This document shows positions 55,435 to 64,000 of a DNA stretch of 64,000 bases, in pieces. The notes below the pieces were generated by a model. It did no database searches. It had not been told where the DNA came from and saw only the letters and a program-made list of their open reading frames with translations. The DNA comes from Alterinioella nitratireducens (lineage in GTDB: Bacteria; Pseudomonadota; Alphaproteobacteria; Rhodobacterales; Rhodobacteraceae). The stretch covers positions 40,431 to 104,430 of the forward strand of contig NZ_JABJVX010000010.1 in NCBI RefSeq assembly GCF_013155465.1. The letters are read 5' to 3'. Both the position numbers and the translations under genes were made by a program. Every line of letters begins with the position of its first letter. Within the stretch, counting starts at the first letter, position 1.

Positions 55435-55514
55435 CTGACCTCAGGGGGGGGCGGCAGGACGTGGATGTGGCCCGGCGACCCCATGACAGGGGCCGCCGGG
55501 CCGGGATCAGAGGA

Positions 55515-56819
55515 TCAGTTGACCGAACGCTCGAAGCGGCGCAGAAGCTCGTTGCCGCGTTCGACCGCGCGGTCGAGGGCTTCCTGTGCGGTCTGCTGAC
55601 CGGCCCAGAGCGCCTCAAGCTCTTCGTTGATCACGTCGCGGATCTGCACGAAGTTGCCGAACCGGATGCCGCGCGAATTGGGCGTCGGCTCGTTCAGGCT
55701 GAGCTGCTGGATGGCGGTGTCGGTGCCGGGGTTGTCGGCGTAGAAGCCCTGCTCCTGGCCCAGTTCATAGGCCGCCGTGGTGATCGGCACATAGCCGGTT
55801 TCCTGGCTCCACCAGGCCTGCACCTCGGGCGAGGAGAGATAGGTGAAGAAGGCCGCGACACCTTCGTAATCGGCCGCCTCATGGCCTTGCAGCGCCCAGA
55901 GCGTCGCACCGCCGATGATCGAGTTCTGCGGCGCGTCGGCGATGTCGGTGTCCAGCGGCAGCATGGTCTGGCCGAACTCGAAATCGGCCTGGTCGACCAT
56001 CGAGCCGTAATAGGCCGAGCTGTTCATCCACATGCCGCATTCGCCATTGGTGAACATCGGCAGGCTGTCGCCCCGGCGCCCGCCATAGACGAAATGGTTG
56101 TTCTCGGACATCGCGGCGATGCGATCGAGGCGCGCGGCCAGTTCGGGGCTGTTGAAGACCAGTTCGGTATCGAAGCCCGCAAAGCCGTTTTCCTGCGTGC
56201 CGGTGGGCAGGTTGTGCCAGGCGTTGAAGTTCTCGATCATCACCCAGGACTGCCAGCCGAAGGAGACCCCGCATTCCATGCCGTTATCGACGAGGGCGGC
56301 GGCGGCGGCCTCGACCTCGGCCCAGGTGGTGGGCACCTCGACCCCGGCGGCCTCCAGCGCGTCGGCGTTGTACCACAGGACCGGCGAGGAACTGTTGAAG
56401 GGCATCGACAGAAGCTCGCCCTCGGGGGTCTGGTAATAGGAAACCACGGCGGGCAGGAAATCACCGCCGTCGAACGGCTCGCCTGCGTCTTCCATCAGCT
56501 GCTCGACCGGGTAGATCGCGCCCTCGGCGGCCATCATGGTGGCGGTGCCGACCTCGAAGACCTGAACCAGGTGCGGCTGCTCACCGGCGCGGAAGGCGGC
56601 GATGGCGGCGGTCATGGTCTCGGTGTAGTTGCCCTTGTAGGTGGGGACGAGGACGAACTCGTCCTGCATCGCGTTGAATTCCTCGGCCATGCGGTCCACC
56701 CGCTCGCCATTGGCGCCGCCCATGGCGTGCCACCAGTTGATTTCGGTCTGGGCCGCCGCGGCGCCCGCCATCATACCGACAAGCGCGGTGCTGGTCAGCA
56801 ATGTCTTGGTGAAGGTCAT
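55515..56819 (-). CDS. ugpB: Glycerol-3-phosphate-binding protein UgpB
   Basis: This 434-residue periplasmic protein starts at ATG 56819 with signal peptide MTFTKTLLTSTALVGMMAGAAAAQ. Family blocks include INWWHAMGGANGERVDRMAEEFNA, FNSSSPVLWYNADALEAAGV, CGVSFGWQSWVMIENFNAWH and FFTYLSSPEVQAWWSQETGYVPIT, all typical of UgpB. It captures glycerol-3-phosphate or its diesters. First gene of ugpB-A-E-C-GDPD-HAD, divergent from a LysR gene. Confidence 0.94.
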   Translation of the reverse strand: MTFTKTLLTSTALVGMMAGAAAAQTEINWWHAMGGANGERVDRMAEEFNAMQDEFVLVPTYKGNYTETMTAAIAAFRAGEQPHLVQVFEVGTATMMAAEGAIYPVEQLMEDAGEPFDGGDFLPAVVSYYQTPEGELLSMPFNSSSPVLWYNADALEAAGVEVPTTWAEVEAAAAALVDNGMECGVSFGWQSWVMIENFNAWHNLPTGTQENGFAGFDTELVFNSPELAARLDRIAAMSENNHFVYGGRRGDSLPMFTNGECGMWMNSSAYYGSMVDQADFEFGQTMLPLDTDIADAPQNSIIGGATLWALQGHEAADYEGVAAFFTYLSSPEVQAWWSQETGYVPITTAAYELGQEQGFYADNPGTDTAIQQLSLNEPTPNSRGIRFGNFVQIRDVINEELEALWAGQQTAQEALDRAVERGNELLRRFERSVN

Positions 56820-56967
56820 TTCATGTCTCCCTGGCAGAAATGTCATATTTTGTGGCCACACTTTCGGCCATACGCAGAATAATTCAAGTGAAATTTCTGC
56901 GATAGTTGCATAACACTGTGTTATGAGACATCGCAGGACGGATGCAAGGGCAAGGGTGCGCGGGACG
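56820..56967. promoter_or_regulatory. Divergent ugpB / lysR region with LysR-type palindrome
   Basis: A perfect inverted repeat CATAACAC-T-GTGTTATG lies at 56909-56925, about 40 bases before the LysR gene and 90 before ugpB. It has the ATAA-N7-TTAT form of a T-N11-A LysR box. A second, weaker repeat CGCAGAA/TTTCTGCG lies at about 56874-56902. Joint control of ugpB and self-control of the regulator is likely. Confidence 0.65.
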
Positions 56968-57864
56968 ATGAAATTTCAACTCAGGCAACTGGAGGCGTTC
57001 CAGGCCGTGGCCGAGACCGGCAACGTGACCAAGGCGGCAAAGCATCTGGGCGTGAGCCAGCCCGCGGTCAGCCGCCTCCTGTCGGATTTCGCGCGCTCGG
57101 TGGGGTTCGAGCTGTTCGACCGCCGACAGGGCGTGCTGGTGGCCACGCCCGAAGCGCGCTACCTGCTGGCCGAGGTCAAGCGCATCCTGGACGGGCTGGA
57201 CCACCTGGAGGATCTGCGCCGCGACCTGACGGAACGCACCGGCGGCCATATCCGCATCGCCTGCCTGCCGGGCTTTGCCACCAGCCACCTGCCGCAACTG
57301 CTGGTCCGGTTCCTGGCCACCCGCCCCGGCGTCACCGTCACGCTGGAGCCCGACCGCCCCGAGCGCATCCTGGAATGGATCATCGGCGAGCAATATGATT
57401 GCGGCATCACCGACGGCTTCGCGGGCCATCCCGCGACCGAAAGCCAGGACCTTCTGATGCGCTCGGTCTGCATCCTGCCGATGGGTCATCCGCTGGCGGA
57501 GCGCGCGACCATAACCCCGCATGATCTGGCGGAAGAAAAACTGATCCACACGCGCCGCGACAGCCGGTTCTACCAGCGGCTCGCGCGGGCCTTTTCAACG
57601 GCCGGCGTGGCGCTGAATTCCTGGGTCGAGGTGCGCCAGTTCACCGCCGCCTGCACCATGGTGGCCGAGGGCACCGGCGCCTCGGTGGTCAGCGCGCTGG
57701 ATGCGGAAGGCTACCGCGACCGGCTGCTGATCCGCCCGTTCGAGCCCGCGATCCATCACCGGCTGACGGTGCTGCGCCCCGCGACCGGTTCGCGCACGCC
57801 CATCGTGCTGGATTTCATCGACGCCTTCACCGACAGCCTCGCGCCCTTCCTGGTCAATGGCTGA
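56968..57864 (+). CDS. LysR family regulator next to ugp
   Basis: This encodes 298 residues from ATG 56968 (MKFQLRQLEAFQAVAETGNVTKAAKHLGVSQPAVSRLLSDF), the LysR helix-turn-helix. The C-terminal effector domain starts near residue 90 (GHIRIACLPGFATSHLPQLLVRFLA). An upstream in-frame ATG at 56923 overlaps the palindrome and is unlikely. It probably controls the divergent ugp operon in response to a phosphorylated compound, inferred from position. Confidence 0.88.
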   Translation: MKFQLRQLEAFQAVAETGNVTKAAKHLGVSQPAVSRLLSDFARSVGFELFDRRQGVLVATPEARYLLAEVKRILDGLDHLEDLRRDLTERTGGHIRIACLPGFATSHLPQLLVRFLATRPGVTVTLEPDRPERILEWIIGEQYDCGITDGFAGHPATESQDLLMRSVCILPMGHPLAERATITPHDLAEEKLIHTRRDSRFYQRLARAFSTAGVALNSWVEVRQFTAACTMVAEGTGASVVSALDAEGYRDRLLIRPFEPAIHHRLTVLRPATGSRTPIVLDFIDAFTDSLAPFLVNG

Positions 57865-58734
57865 TCAGGCGCGTTGGGCCAGGAAGGCATCGACCTCGGC
57901 GCGGGTCGGAATGGCTTCGGCGGCGCCCTTGCGCGTGACTTGCAGCGCGGCGGCGGCAGAGGCCAGGCGCAGGGCCTCGGGCACATGTTTTCCGGTGTCG
58001 ATGGTGGCCAGGAAATAGCCCAGGAACGTGTCGCCCGCGCCGGTGGTGTCAATGGGCGTGACGGGAAAGGCCGCAACGCCCTGCCACTTGTCGCCGTCGA
58101 TATGGGCCGCGCCTTTCGCGCCGTAGGTCACCAGACGCGCGACATCTGCCAGCGCCTCGGCAGGCAAGGCCGCCTCCAGCGCCGCCGCCTCGCCCTCGTT
58201 GACCGACAGCAGATCGGTCAGTGGCAGCATCCCGGCCACCGCCTGCCGGTCGAACGGCGCGGCGCAATAGGCCACCCGCATCCCGGCGTCGCGGGCCAGC
58301 CTGGCGGCAAACGCGCCACCATTGGTCTCGTTCTGCAAGAGCAGCCAGTCGCCAGGGGCAGCGGGGGCCAGCGCCTGTGCGATCTGATCCTCGGCAATCT
58401 CGCGATTGGCACCGGGGAAGAGGACGATGGCGTTTTCGGCGGCGCGATCCACCGTGATCATCGCGTGGCCCGTGGGGGTGGCGACCTCGCGCAAATTCTC
58501 CGTATCAACCCCGGCTTCGCGCAACGCGTCCCGCGTCCAGCCGCCTTCCGGCCCGATAGCCCCGATATGGACCACCTGCCCGCCCGCCCGCGCGATGGCA
58601 ATCGACTGGTTCGCGCCCTTGCCGCCAAGTCCCGTTGTCAGGTCGGTCGCTGCAAGGGTCTCGCCCGGCTTGGGCAGGCGCTCCATCGCGTAGACATGGT
58701 CGATATTGATCGAGCCGAGATTGTAGATCGTCAT
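57865..58734 (-). CDS. Ribokinase-family carbohydrate kinase
   Basis: This encodes 289 residues from ATG 58734. PfkB signatures are GLGGKGANQSIAIARAGGQVVHIGAIG near residue 36 and IDTTGAGDTFLGYFLATID near 235, the latter with the catalytic Asp of the GAGD motif. LPLTDLLSVNEGEAAAL contains the NxxE-like loop. Ribose is the most likely substrate but the sugar is not certain. It stands alone, divergent from kbl. Confidence 0.9.
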   Translation of the reverse strand: MTIYNLGSINIDHVYAMERLPKPGETLAATDLTTGLGGKGANQSIAIARAGGQVVHIGAIGPEGGWTRDALREAGVDTENLREVATPTGHAMITVDRAAENAIVLFPGANREIAEDQIAQALAPAAPGDWLLLQNETNGGAFAARLARDAGMRVAYCAAPFDRQAVAGMLPLTDLLSVNEGEAAALEAALPAEALADVARLVTYGAKGAAHIDGDKWQGVAAFPVTPIDTTGAGDTFLGYFLATIDTGKHVPEALRLASAAAALQVTRKGAAEAIPTRAEVDAFLAQRA

Positions 58735-58847
58735 GGCGCGCCCCTCCCCTTCGGCCCGGACCGTAGGCGCAATGCGCGGGGCCTGACAAGGCGGCGCAAA
58801 TGCACGATGGTGGGGGGCGATTCCCCCCCGTCCCGAGGTCACCGCCC

Positions 58848-60038
58848 ATGTCCGACGCCTTCATCGCCCATATTTCAGCCGAGATCGACGCGGTCCGCGA
58901 GGAGGGCCTGTTCAAGACCGAGCGCATCATCGCCACGCCGCAGGCGGGCACCGTGGCGCTGGCCTCCGGTCACAAGGTGATCAACCTCTGCGCCAACAAC
59001 TACCTCGGGCTGTCGGACCATCCCGAGCTTGTCGCGGCGGGGCAGGAGGCGCTGGAGCGCTATGGCTACGGCATGTCGTCCGTGCGCTTCATCTGCGGCA
59101 CGCAATCGGTGCACAAGGAGTTGGAGGGCCGGATCTCCGCCTTCCTGGGGATGGAGGACACGATCCTCTATTCCTCCTGCTTCGATGCAAATGCGGGCTT
59201 GTTCGAGACGCTTCTGGGGCCGGAGGACGCGATCATCTCGGACGCGCTCAACCATGCGTCGATCATCGACGGGGTGCGATTGTGCAAGGCACAGCGCTAC
59301 CGCTACGCCAATTCCGACATGGCCGAGCTGGAGGCGCAGTTGCAGGCCGCATCAGGCGCACGGTTCCGCATGATCGCGACAGATGGCGTGTTCTCGATGG
59401 ATGGATATATCGCCAAGCTGGAGGCGATCTGCGACCTGGCCGACACATATGACGCGATGGTCATGGTCGATGACAGCCACGCGGTCGGGTTCATCGGAGA
59501 AACCGGGCGCGGCAGCCCGGAGCATTGCGGCGTGATGGACCGGGTGGACATCATCACCGGCACGCTCGGTAAGGCGCTTGGCGGCGCCTCGGGCGGCTAT
59601 ACCAGCGCGAAAGGGCCGGTGGTGGAATGGCTGCGCCAACGCTCGCGCCCCTATCTCTTCTCCAACACGCTGGCCCCGGTGATCACGGCGACCTCGATCA
59701 AGGTGCTGGACATGCTGGAGGCCTCGACGGACCGCCGCGACCGGCTGATGCAGAACGCCGCGCATTTCCGCGCGCGAATGGCAGGCGCGGGGTTCGACCT
59801 GCTGCCGGGCGAACATCCGATCATCCCGGTCATGCTGCGCGACCCGAAAAAGGCGCAGGAGATGGCCAAGCGGCTGGATGACAAGGGCGTCTATGTGGCC
59901 CCCTTCAGCTTTCCGGTGGTGCCCAAGGGCCAGGACCGCATCCGCACCCAGATGTCGGCCGCCCATAGCCGCGAGGAGCTGGACCGCGCGATCGACGCCT
60001 TCATCGAGGTGGGCCGCGACATGGGGTTGATCCAATGA
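58848..60038 (+). CDS. kbl: Glycine C-acetyltransferase
   Basis: This encodes 396 residues from ATG 58848. A PLP-dependent alpha-oxoamine synthase: [35 protein letters not shown] and the lysine motif [18 protein letters not shown] that holds PLP. It cleaves 2-amino-3-oxobutanoate, made by Tdh, into glycine and acetyl-CoA. A GC hairpin (GGGGGG/CCCCCC, 58812-58828) lies 20 bases before the start and may tune translation. tdh follows with a four-base overlap. Confidence 0.95.
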   Translation: MSDAFIAHISAEIDAVREEGLFKTERIIATPQAGTVALASGHKVINLCANNYLGLSDHPELVAAGQEALERYGYGMSSVRFICGTQSVHKELEGRISAFLGMEDTILYSSCFDANAGLFETLLGPEDAIISDALNHASIIDGVRLCKAQRYRYANSDMAELEAQLQAASGARFRMIATDGVFSMDGYIAKLEAICDLADTYDAMVMVDDSHAVGFIGETGRGSPEHCGVMDRVDIITGTLGKALGGASGGYTSAKGPVVEWLRQRSRPYLFSNTLAPVITATSIKVLDMLEASTDRRDRLMQNAAHFRARMAGAGFDLLPGEHPIIPVMLRDPKKAQEMAKRLDDKGVYVAPFSFPVVPKGQDRIRTQMSAAHSREELDRAIDAFIEVGRDMGLIQ

Positions 60039-61072
60039 GCAACGAAATGAAGGCGCTGGTGAAGGCGAAGCCCGAGGCGGGGCTGTGGATGGAGCGCGTC
60101 CCCGTGCCCGAACCCGGCCCCCGCGAGGTGCTGATCAAGGTCAGGAAATCCGCCATCTGCGGCACCGATGTGCATATCTGGAAATGGGACGAGTGGTCCG
60201 CCAAGACGGTGCCGGTGCCGATGGTCGTGGGCCATGAGTTCTGCGGCGAGATCGTCGACCGGGGTGCGGCTGCGGTGAAGTTCGAGATCGGCCAGCGGGT
60301 CTCGGGCGAGGGGCATATCACCTGCGGCATCTGTCGCAACTGCCGCGCGGGGCGCGGGCATCTGTGCCGCAACACCAAGGGCGTGGGCGTCAACCGGCCC
60401 GGCTCATTCGCGGAATATCTCTGCATCCCCGAGGCCAATGTGGTGCCGATCCCCGACGACATCCCCGACGAGATCGCGGCGATTTTCGATCCCTTCGGCA
60501 ATGCCGTTCACACCGCGCTCAGCTTCGATCTGGTCGGCGAGGATGTGCTGGTCACCGGCGCGGGCCCCATCGGCATCATGGGCGCGCTGGTGGCGCAGAA
60601 GGTCGGCGCGCGCAAGGTGGTGATCACCGATATCGCGCCCTACCGGCTGGCGCTGGCGCGCGAGATGGGGGTGCAATATGTGGTCGATGTGGCAAAGGAA
60701 AACCTGCGCGACGTGATGGAAGAAATCGGCATGACCGAGGGCTTCGACGTGGGCCTTGAGATGTCGGGCGCGGCGGATGCGATGCGCCAGATGATTGCGC
60801 GGATGAACAATGGCGGCAAGATCGCGCTCTTGGGCATTGCGCCGACCGAGTTCGCCGTGGACTGGAACAGCGTCATCTTCAAGATGCTGCATGTGAAGGG
60901 GATCTATGGCCGCGAGATCTTCGAGACCTGGTACAAGATGATCGCGCTGGTGCAATCGGGGCTGGACCTGACGGACCTCATCACGCACCGGATCTCGATC
61001 GACGCGTATGAGGACGGCTTCGCCGCGATGCTCTCGGGTCAGGCGGGCAAGGTGGTGATGGACTGGGGGTGA
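60035..61072 (+). CDS. tdh: L-threonine 3-dehydrogenase
   Basis: This 345-residue zinc alcohol dehydrogenase family enzyme has [14 protein letters not shown] near residue 38, [12 protein letters not shown], and four structural-zinc cysteines in [44 protein letters not shown] binds NAD. It oxidises threonine to 2-amino-3-oxobutanoate, the substrate of the overlapping kbl product. Together they convert threonine to glycine and acetyl-CoA. Confidence 0.96.
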   Translation: MSNEMKALVKAKPEAGLWMERVPVPEPGPREVLIKVRKSAICGTDVHIWKWDEWSAKTVPVPMVVGHEFCGEIVDRGAAAVKFEIGQRVSGEGHITCGICRNCRAGRGHLCRNTKGVGVNRPGSFAEYLCIPEANVVPIPDDIPDEIAAIFDPFGNAVHTALSFDLVGEDVLVTGAGPIGIMGALVAQKVGARKVVITDIAPYRLALAREMGVQYVVDVAKENLRDVMEEIGMTEGFDVGLEMSGAADAMRQMIARMNNGGKIALLGIAPTEFAVDWNSVIFKMLHVKGIYGREIFETWYKMIALVQSGLDLTDLITHRISIDAYEDGFAAMLSGQAGKVVMDWG

Positions 61073-61086
61073 GGCTGGCTTTAATG

Positions 61087-61224
61087 CCGCGCCATCGCCG
61101 TCACGCGGGGTGGCGATGCTCCGGTGTTGTGATGCACTTTATCCTTCGTTTTCCGAATGACCTCAAGTGGACGTGCTGCCTTCACCCAATCGCCGCCCCA
61201 GGGGGCGTGACGGCGATGGCGCGG
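61087..61224. repeat. Perfect 20-bp inverted repeat between tdh and FGE gene
   Basis: The left arm at 61087-61106 (CCGCGCCATCGCCGTCACGC) is exactly complementary to 61205-61224, 98 bases apart. The pairing continues inward imperfectly (GGGGTGGCGAT against ATCGCCGCCCC with a 4-base bulge). The interior is about 70 bases of less GC-rich DNA with no gene. It may be a large terminator, a small structured RNA or a MITE-like element. Confidence 0.7.
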
Positions 61225-61261
61225 CGGCCTACGGCCTTGATTCCGCGCCGGTGACATCTCG

Positions 61262-62200
61262 CTACCCGTCGAACACCACCCGGAAGCCCTGATGCGTCGT
61301 GGTGCTGTCGGGCGAATTGCCGGTGCGTGCGGCGATGCGGTAGCGGTAGCAATAGGAGCGGTGGCAGAGGAACGAGCCGCCTTTCAGCAGCTTGTAGCCC
61401 TTGCGCGCGGCCATATGGGCCTTTGCCTCCTTGCGCATCGACCGGACCTTGTAGGGCTCGACCGTCCATTCCCAGACATTGCCCACCATGTTGTAGAGCC
61501 CGTAGCCATTGGGTGCGAAACTGCGCGCAGGCGCGGTGGTGATGTAGCCATCCGCCCCGGTGTTCAGGTCGGGAAACCGTCCCTGCCAGATATTGCAGGG
61601 CAGCGTGTCGGTGTCGTCGGGCTCAGCCTCGCCCCAGGGAAAGCGCAGATCGCCTGAGCCCCCGCGCGCGGCGTGTTCCCATTCGGCCTCAGTAGGCAGC
61701 CGCCCGCCGACCCACCCCGCATAGGCCCGCGCGTCGTTCCACGAGACCTGCACCACGGGGTGATCCGGCAGGCAGGCATCTTCCGTTCCCGGCCCGTTCG
61801 GCGCGGCCCACGTAGCGCCAAAGACCCGCCGCCACCATTCCACCCCCGCGACGCCTTCGGTCGGGCCGACCGCCTCGGGCACCTGGGCGTGGAAGACAAA
61901 GGACCAGCCGAAACGCTCGGCCTCGGTCCGGTAGCCCGTGGCACCAATGAAGGCGCGGAACGCGGCATTGGTCACGGTCGTCACACCGATGCGGAAGGGC
62001 TTGAGCTTGACCCGCCGCAAGGGGCCCTCGCTGTCGATGGGAATCTGCGGCGCATCGGTGCCGACCAGGGCGGGGCCGCCGGGAATATCGGCCAGGTCGC
62101 CCGGATAGCTGCCGCCACGCAAGGCGCGCGTCGGCGCCGGGGGGCCTTTCGGGCCGCTCGCCGGGCAGCAGGGGGCGGGATTTGCGCGATCGTCGGTCAT
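61262..62200 (-). CDS. Formylglycine-generating enzyme (sulfatase-activating)
   Basis: This 312-residue protein matches the FGE-sulfatase fold: [89 protein letters not shown], and near the end [21 protein letters not shown]. The last block carries the two active-site cysteines, C279 and C284, spaced as in true FGE, rather than the cysteine-less relatives. It converts a sulfatase cysteine to formylglycine. It is downstream of betA; a sulfatase gene, perhaps choline sulfatase, should be nearby but is not in the window. Confidence 0.9.
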   Translation of the reverse strand: MTDDRANPAPCCPASGPKGPPAPTRALRGGSYPGDLADIPGGPALVGTDAPQIPIDSEGPLRRVKLKPFRIGVTTVTNAAFRAFIGATGYRTEAERFGWSFVFHAQVPEAVGPTEGVAGVEWWRRVFGATWAAPNGPGTEDACLPDHPVVQVSWNDARAYAGWVGGRLPTEAEWEHAARGGSGDLRFPWGEAEPDDTDTLPCNIWQGRFPDLNTGADGYITTAPARSFAPNGYGLYNMVGNVWEWTVEPYKVRSMRKEAKAHMAARKGYKLLKGGSFLCHRSYCYRYRIAARTGNSPDSTTTHQGFRVVFDG

Positions 62201-62246
62201 TGGTTCCGGTTCTGGGCCAGAATTGCGCCCGCGTCCAGACTTGGCG

Positions 62247-63917
62247 CTACCCTGCCGCCTTGACGGTGGTCTGCCAATCGGGATGCACCCAGGGGCGCTT
62301 GTTCGAGGGCGGCAGCATCCCCTGCCCCAGGATGTGATCGGCGGCTTTCTCGCCGGTCATGATCGAGGGCGCGTTGAGGTTGCCATTGGTGATACGCGGA
62401 AAGATCGAGCTGTCGGCGACGCGCAGACGCTCGACCCCGATGACGCGGGTTTCGGGGTCGACCACGGCCATCGGATCATCCGCCGCGCCCATCTTGCAGG
62501 TGCCGCAGGGGTGATAGGCACTTTCGGCGTGTTCGGCGATGAAGGCGTCGATCTCCGCATCGCTCTGAACCTGCGCGCCGGGCAGAAGCTCGGTGCCGCG
62601 ATAGGGGTCGAAGGCGGGTTGGGCGAAGATCTCGCGGGTCAGGCGCACGCAGCGGCGGAACTCGGACCAGTCGTCGGGGTGGCTCATGTAGTTGAAGCGG
62701 ATCTCGGGCGGCGCTGCGGGATCGACGGAAGCCAGTGTCACCGCGCCGCGAGACTTGGAGCGCATCGGGCCGACATGGGCCTGGAAGCCGTGACCTTCGG
62801 CAGGGGTCTGGCCGTCATAGCGCACCGCGAGGGGCAGGAAATGGAACTGGATATCGGGGTAGCGGATACCGGGGGCCGAGCGCAGGAAAGCCGCCGATTC
62901 GAATTGGTTCGACGCGCCGAGCCCGCGCTTGGTAAAGAGCCATTGCGCCCCGATCAGCGCCTTGCCCCAGAGGTTGTAGTACCGGTAGAGCGTGATCGGT
63001 TGCAGGCAGGCTTGCTGGAAATAGATCTCCAGATGATCCTGCAGGTTCTGCCCCACGCCCGGACGGTCGGCGACAATGTCGATGCCGTGTTCGGCCAGAT
63101 GCGCGGCAGGCCCGATGCCCGACAGCATCAAGAGTTTCGGCGAATTGATGGCGGAGGCCGAAATGATGACTTCCCGGTTCGCGCGGATCACCTGCACCCT
63201 GCCCCCGCGCGCCACCTCGACGCCCACGGCGCGCCCCTCCTCGATCACCACACGGCGGGCGAGGCAGCGGATCATTTGGCAATTGGGCCGTTTCAGCGCG
63301 GGGCGCAGATAGGCATTGGCGGCGGACCAGCGGCGGCCCTTCCAGACGGTGGCCTCCATCGGGCCGAAGCCTTCCTGCTTTTCGCCGTTATAATCGTCGG
63401 TGGTCTCATAGCCCGCCTGCCGTCCGGCCTCGACAAAGGCCCGGAAAAGCGGGTTCCTGCGCAGCCCGCGCGTCACATGCAGCGGGCCGTCATGCCCGCG
63501 CCAGGCCGGATCGCCGCCATGGCCGCAATCGTGCCAGTTTTCCATCCGCTGGTAATAGGGCAGCACATGCGAATAGCCCCAGCCGGTCGCGCCCTGATCC
63601 TGCCAATGGTCGAAATCGCCCGCATGGCCGCGCACATAGACCATGCCGTTGATCGAGGACGAGCCGCCGACGACTTTGCCGCGCGGACAGGCCAGGCGGC
63701 GGCCCGCCAAATTCGGCTCGGGCTGCGAGGTAAAGCCCCAGTCATACTGGCGCATGTTCATCGGATAGCTGAGCGCCGAGGGCATCTGGATGAAGGGGCC
63801 GAAATCCGAGCCGCCGAACTCCAGCACCAGCACTGAATGCCTGCCGCTTTCCGACAGCCGGTAAGCCAGCGCCGCCCCGGCCGAGCCCGACCCGATGATC
63901 ACGTAATCCGCCTGCAT
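62247..63917 (-). CDS. betA: Choline dehydrogenase (GMC oxidoreductase)
   Basis: This 556-residue flavoprotein has the FAD motif [19 protein letters not shown] at the N-terminus. [22 protein letters not shown] is GMC signature 1, [22 protein letters not shown] is signature 2, and the active-site block [13 protein letters not shown] carries the catalytic His. [21 protein letters not shown] ends the domain, with the BetA-like tail [10 protein letters not shown]. It oxidises choline to betaine aldehyde at the inner membrane. The FGE gene follows 46 bases downstream; betB is not in the window. Confidence 0.92.
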   Translation of the reverse strand: MQADYVIIGSGSAGAALAYRLSESGRHSVLVLEFGGSDFGPFIQMPSALSYPMNMRQYDWGFTSQPEPNLAGRRLACPRGKVVGGSSSINGMVYVRGHAGDFDHWQDQGATGWGYSHVLPYYQRMENWHDCGHGGDPAWRGHDGPLHVTRGLRRNPLFRAFVEAGRQAGYETTDDYNGEKQEGFGPMEATVWKGRRWSAANAYLRPALKRPNCQMIRCLARRVVIEEGRAVGVEVARGGRVQVIRANREVIISASAINSPKLLMLSGIGPAAHLAEHGIDIVADRPGVGQNLQDHLEIYFQQACLQPITLYRYYNLWGKALIGAQWLFTKRGLGASNQFESAAFLRSAPGIRYPDIQFHFLPLAVRYDGQTPAEGHGFQAHVGPMRSKSRGAVTLASVDPAAPPEIRFNYMSHPDDWSEFRRCVRLTREIFAQPAFDPYRGTELLPGAQVQSDAEIDAFIAEHAESAYHPCGTCKMGAADDPMAVVDPETRVIGVERLRVADSSIFPRITNGNLNAPSIMTGEKAADHILGQGMLPPSNKRPWVHPDWQTTVKAAG

Positions 63918-63974
63918 GTGGTCCCCCCTTTATGGATGGCCCGCCCCTCCCGCCGCCGCTCGTGTAGGGTGTCG

Positions 63975-64000
63975 GTGTTCAAAGGAGGAAGGAACGAACC
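63975..64000 (+). other. Possible ribosome-binding site of a rightward gene beyond the window
   Basis: The last bases contain AAAGGAGGAAGGAACG on the plus strand, a strong Shine-Dalgarno-like sequence ending about 12 bases before the window edge. It lies upstream of, and divergent from, betA. A rightward gene probably starts just past base 64000. Confidence 0.35.

Overview
The window reads as chromosomal DNA of an alphaproteobacterium of the Rhodobacteraceae/Roseobacter type. It is GC-rich with dense, often overlapping genes, and it carries family-typical sets: lptF-lptG-lptD-surA-pdxA-rsmA, a DUF4167 protein, HemP, ugp and betA. I see no integrase, transposase, phage module, rRNA or CRISPR array, so most of it looks like stable chromosome with a few accessory genes. 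The species is an inference from gene content only.

Layout. 1-2.5 kb: the N-terminal part of a secreted RTX/Hint protein, then an almost gene-free stretch. 2.4-6.6 kb: small proteins, a TfoX C-terminal domain protein, ndk, an ABC-F ATPase, a MarC-family protein and a membrane-anchored retropepsin-like protease. 6.7-8.7 kb: pepA-holC. 8.8-16.4 kb: the LPS-export and outer-membrane operon lptF-lptG-lptD-surA/ppiC-pdxA-rsmA. 16.5-19.8 kb, leftward: DUF4167, prmC, prfA and DUF1499 genes. 19.9-24.5 kb, leftward: a 5-oxoprolinase operon (pxpB-pxpC-pxpA) continuing into a phosphotransacylase gene and ackA. 24.7 kb: tRNA-Thr(UGU). 24.9-25.6 kb: hemP behind an iron-box-like palindrome. 25.6-29.3 kb, leftward: a cobalamin-riboswitch-controlled operon encoding a CbiX-like/ferredoxin protein and BtuF-BtuC-BtuD.

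29.4-33.9 kb: a sugar-transferase-like protein, a membrane-linked AraC regulator with a tiny secreted protein, and clpP-clpX. 34.0-36.3 kb: a TIR-transmembrane-WD40 protein. 36.6-42.7 kb: a secreted protein, a Nudix/NrtR-like regulator, a DUF442 protein, a CaiB/BaiF CoA transferase, a GlxA-type regulator, a lone Lrp-type RAM domain with an orphan substrate-binding protein, and DUF2478. 42.8-46.8 kb: the four-gene Anbu (proteasome-related) operon. 46.9-50.7 kb: a molybdenum hydroxylase operon with a MoaD-like protein. 50.8-57.9 kb: HAD and GDPD genes with ugpCEAB and a divergent LysR gene. 57.9-61.1 kb: a ribokinase-like gene, then kbl-tdh for threonine breakdown. 61.3-63.9 kb: betA with a formylglycine-generating enzyme, suggesting choline or choline-sulfate use that continues outside the window.

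The parts least explained by known biology are the Anbu operon, the TIR-TM-WD40 protein, the RAM-domain/orphan binding protein pair, a dispersed hairpin repeat present three times, and a perfect 20-bp inverted repeat between tdh and the FGE gene. All assignments come from reading the sequence; no database search was run.
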